From the NCBI GenBank assembly GCA_030698965.1, contig JAUYLM010000010.1, positions 1 to 5,330 of the forward strand: 5,330 nucleotides of DNA, given 5' to 3'. The notes under the pieces are model-generated. The model did no database searches and had not been told where the DNA came from. It worked only from the letters and a program-made list of their open reading frames with translations. The position numbers and the translations under genes are program-made. Below are positions 4,615-5,330 of this stretch, piece by piece; within the stretch, counting starts at the first letter, position 1, and each line of letters begins with the position of its first letter. Source of the DNA: a bacterium (GTDB lineage: Bacteria; Patescibacteriota; Minisyncoccia; Phycocordibacterales; PALSA-1337).

Positions 4615-5330
4615 CTAGAGAGGGGTAGACCCAGATCTTGTGGGAGCAGTGGACTCCTCTTCTTGGACAAGTCGGAAGAATTGAAAAGGTTTTGGGTCCA
4701 TTCTAACTACTCCGGTCTTAAAACTTTCATGACTTCCAGAGTCAAGGAAAATGTATCTTTCCCAATTCTTCAGGTCTGTAGTTGTCTCTATCCAGTACCT
4801 TGTTTCTGTGACCATATTGGAAACTTCCCATTGTAGGTCGCTTCCTTGTGAATACGGGTTTACCATGCTCGAGTTATTTTTTAGGATAGGAGGTGTGTGT
4901 GGAATTATGGTGAAAGTTGAACTTTCACCAAGGATATCTAGAAGGCTGGAAGGGAGAAGTCTACCTATCTTGATTTTATACTGTGCTCCAGCAACATAAT
5001 CAAATCCAAGAAAAATTCCAGGAATTTCACCTAATCGTTGTGGAATTGTCCAAGAGTAGTAGCCTTTTTGAGGTTGACTTTCCTGAGCCACACTAAGCGT
5101 ACCTCCAAAACCACCTTCATTTGGTGCTCTCTGTTGAATCACAATCCAGACCCTTTCCGAAGGCTCAAGACCAACTGATGACCAACTGACACGCTGTTGA
5201 CTACCGATTTGCCAAAATCCAACATCACTCGGTAACCAACCATTGTCTAGTAAAGTTACAGTGATGGAAGGTTTGATTTCTTCTGCCGCAATCATGTTTG
5301 TAGCAAAAGCTAGAAACATGAGTAAACCGA
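4615..5330 (-). CDS. Secreted two-domain beta-sandwich protein, 5' end cut by window edge
   Basis: The frame stays open past the first ATG (5319) to the window edge, reading GLL before MFLAFATNMIAAEE. That hydrophobic stretch is the core and end of a signal peptide, so the real start is probably outside the window. Numbering from that Met, residues about 17-139 resemble the Ig-like Kre9/Knh1-type domain: an early RVSWSS strand, VWIVIQQ, then GYYSWTIPQ, YKIKIG and STFTI. Residues about 142-218 form a second unit with YWIETTTDLKNW and PFQFFRL, a pattern I know from secreted proteins of Verrucomicrobia and similar phyla. The tail (219-234) is Ser/Thr/Pro/Glu-rich, with no LPXTG or PEP-CTERM anchor and no cysteines. 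Its role is unknown; an extracellular or cell-surface binding module is a guess. It ends with TAG, followed by an intrinsic terminator. Confidence 0.75.
   Translation of the reverse strand, partial: GLLMFLAFATNMIAAEEIKPSITVTLLDNGWLPSDVGFWQIGSQQRVSWSSVGLEPSERVWIVIQQRAPNEGGFGGTLSVAQESQPQKGYYSWTIPQRLGEIPGIFLGFDYVAGAQYKIKIGRLLPSSLLDILGESSTFTIIPHTPPILKNNSSMVNPYSQGSDLQWEVSNMVTETRYWIETTTDLKNWERYIFLDSGSHESFKTGVVRMDPKPFQFFRLVQEEESTAPTRSGSTPL
4908..4930. repeat. Perfect 10-bp inverted repeat inside the secreted protein gene
   Basis: TGGTGAAAGT (4908-4917) and ACTTTCACCA (4921-4930) are perfect reverse complements separated by TGA. The hairpin lies in codons for the end of the first beta-sandwich domain (around GESSTF). 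There is no U tract beside it, so it is not an obvious terminator. Confidence 0.85.

Overview
The window reads as a stretch of a small, streamlined bacterial genome, most likely a member of the Patescibacteria (Candidate Phyla Radiation), probably Parcubacteria-like. This is an inference from four things: the gene order prfA-rpsB-tsf followed by a tiny basic membrane protein instead of pyrH-frr; the divergent N-terminal motif of uS2; a short EF-Ts; and start codons that lack Shine-Dalgarno sequences and often sit directly behind a -10 box. The long genes contain no in-frame UGA and stop at UAA or UAG, so the standard bacterial code fits.

Layout. Positions 1-735 hold the C-terminal two thirds of release factor RF1 (prfA, cut by the window edge). 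rpsB (771-1496) and tsf (1520-2134) follow on the same strand. tsf has its own strong extended -10 box ending 8 nt before its ATG. A 118-residue basic membrane protein of unknown function (2149-2505) and a tRNA-Thr(UGU) (2521-2593) complete the plus-strand translation block. Next comes an AT-rich HNH endonuclease gene (about 2610-3053) with its own promoter directly behind the tRNA. Its N-terminal zinc finger begins upstream of the first in-frame ATG, which points to a frameshift or a mis-set start. It runs tail to tail into a minus-strand phenylalanyl-tRNA synthetase (3025-4158), overlapping it by 29 nt.

That synthetase is the most notable gene. The class II catalytic core is fused to a C-terminal FDX-ACB domain, the monomeric plan of mitochondrial PheRS rather than the usual bacterial alpha2beta2 enzyme. 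A 111-bp divergent intergenic region then carries promoters for pheS and for a 96-residue charged coiled-coil protein on the plus strand (4270-4560). An intrinsic terminator hairpin (4561-4600) separates it from the 3' end of a minus-strand secreted beta-sandwich protein, whose signal peptide is cut by the right edge.

The genes form a translation cluster (RF1, uS2, EF-Ts, tRNA-Thr, PheRS) interrupted by a probably acquired HNH gene and flanked by lineage-specific small or secreted proteins. I see no CRISPR array, toxin-antitoxin pair, defence operon or transposase. The points worth following are the PheRS architecture, the near-leaderless starts and the broken or mis-started HNH gene.
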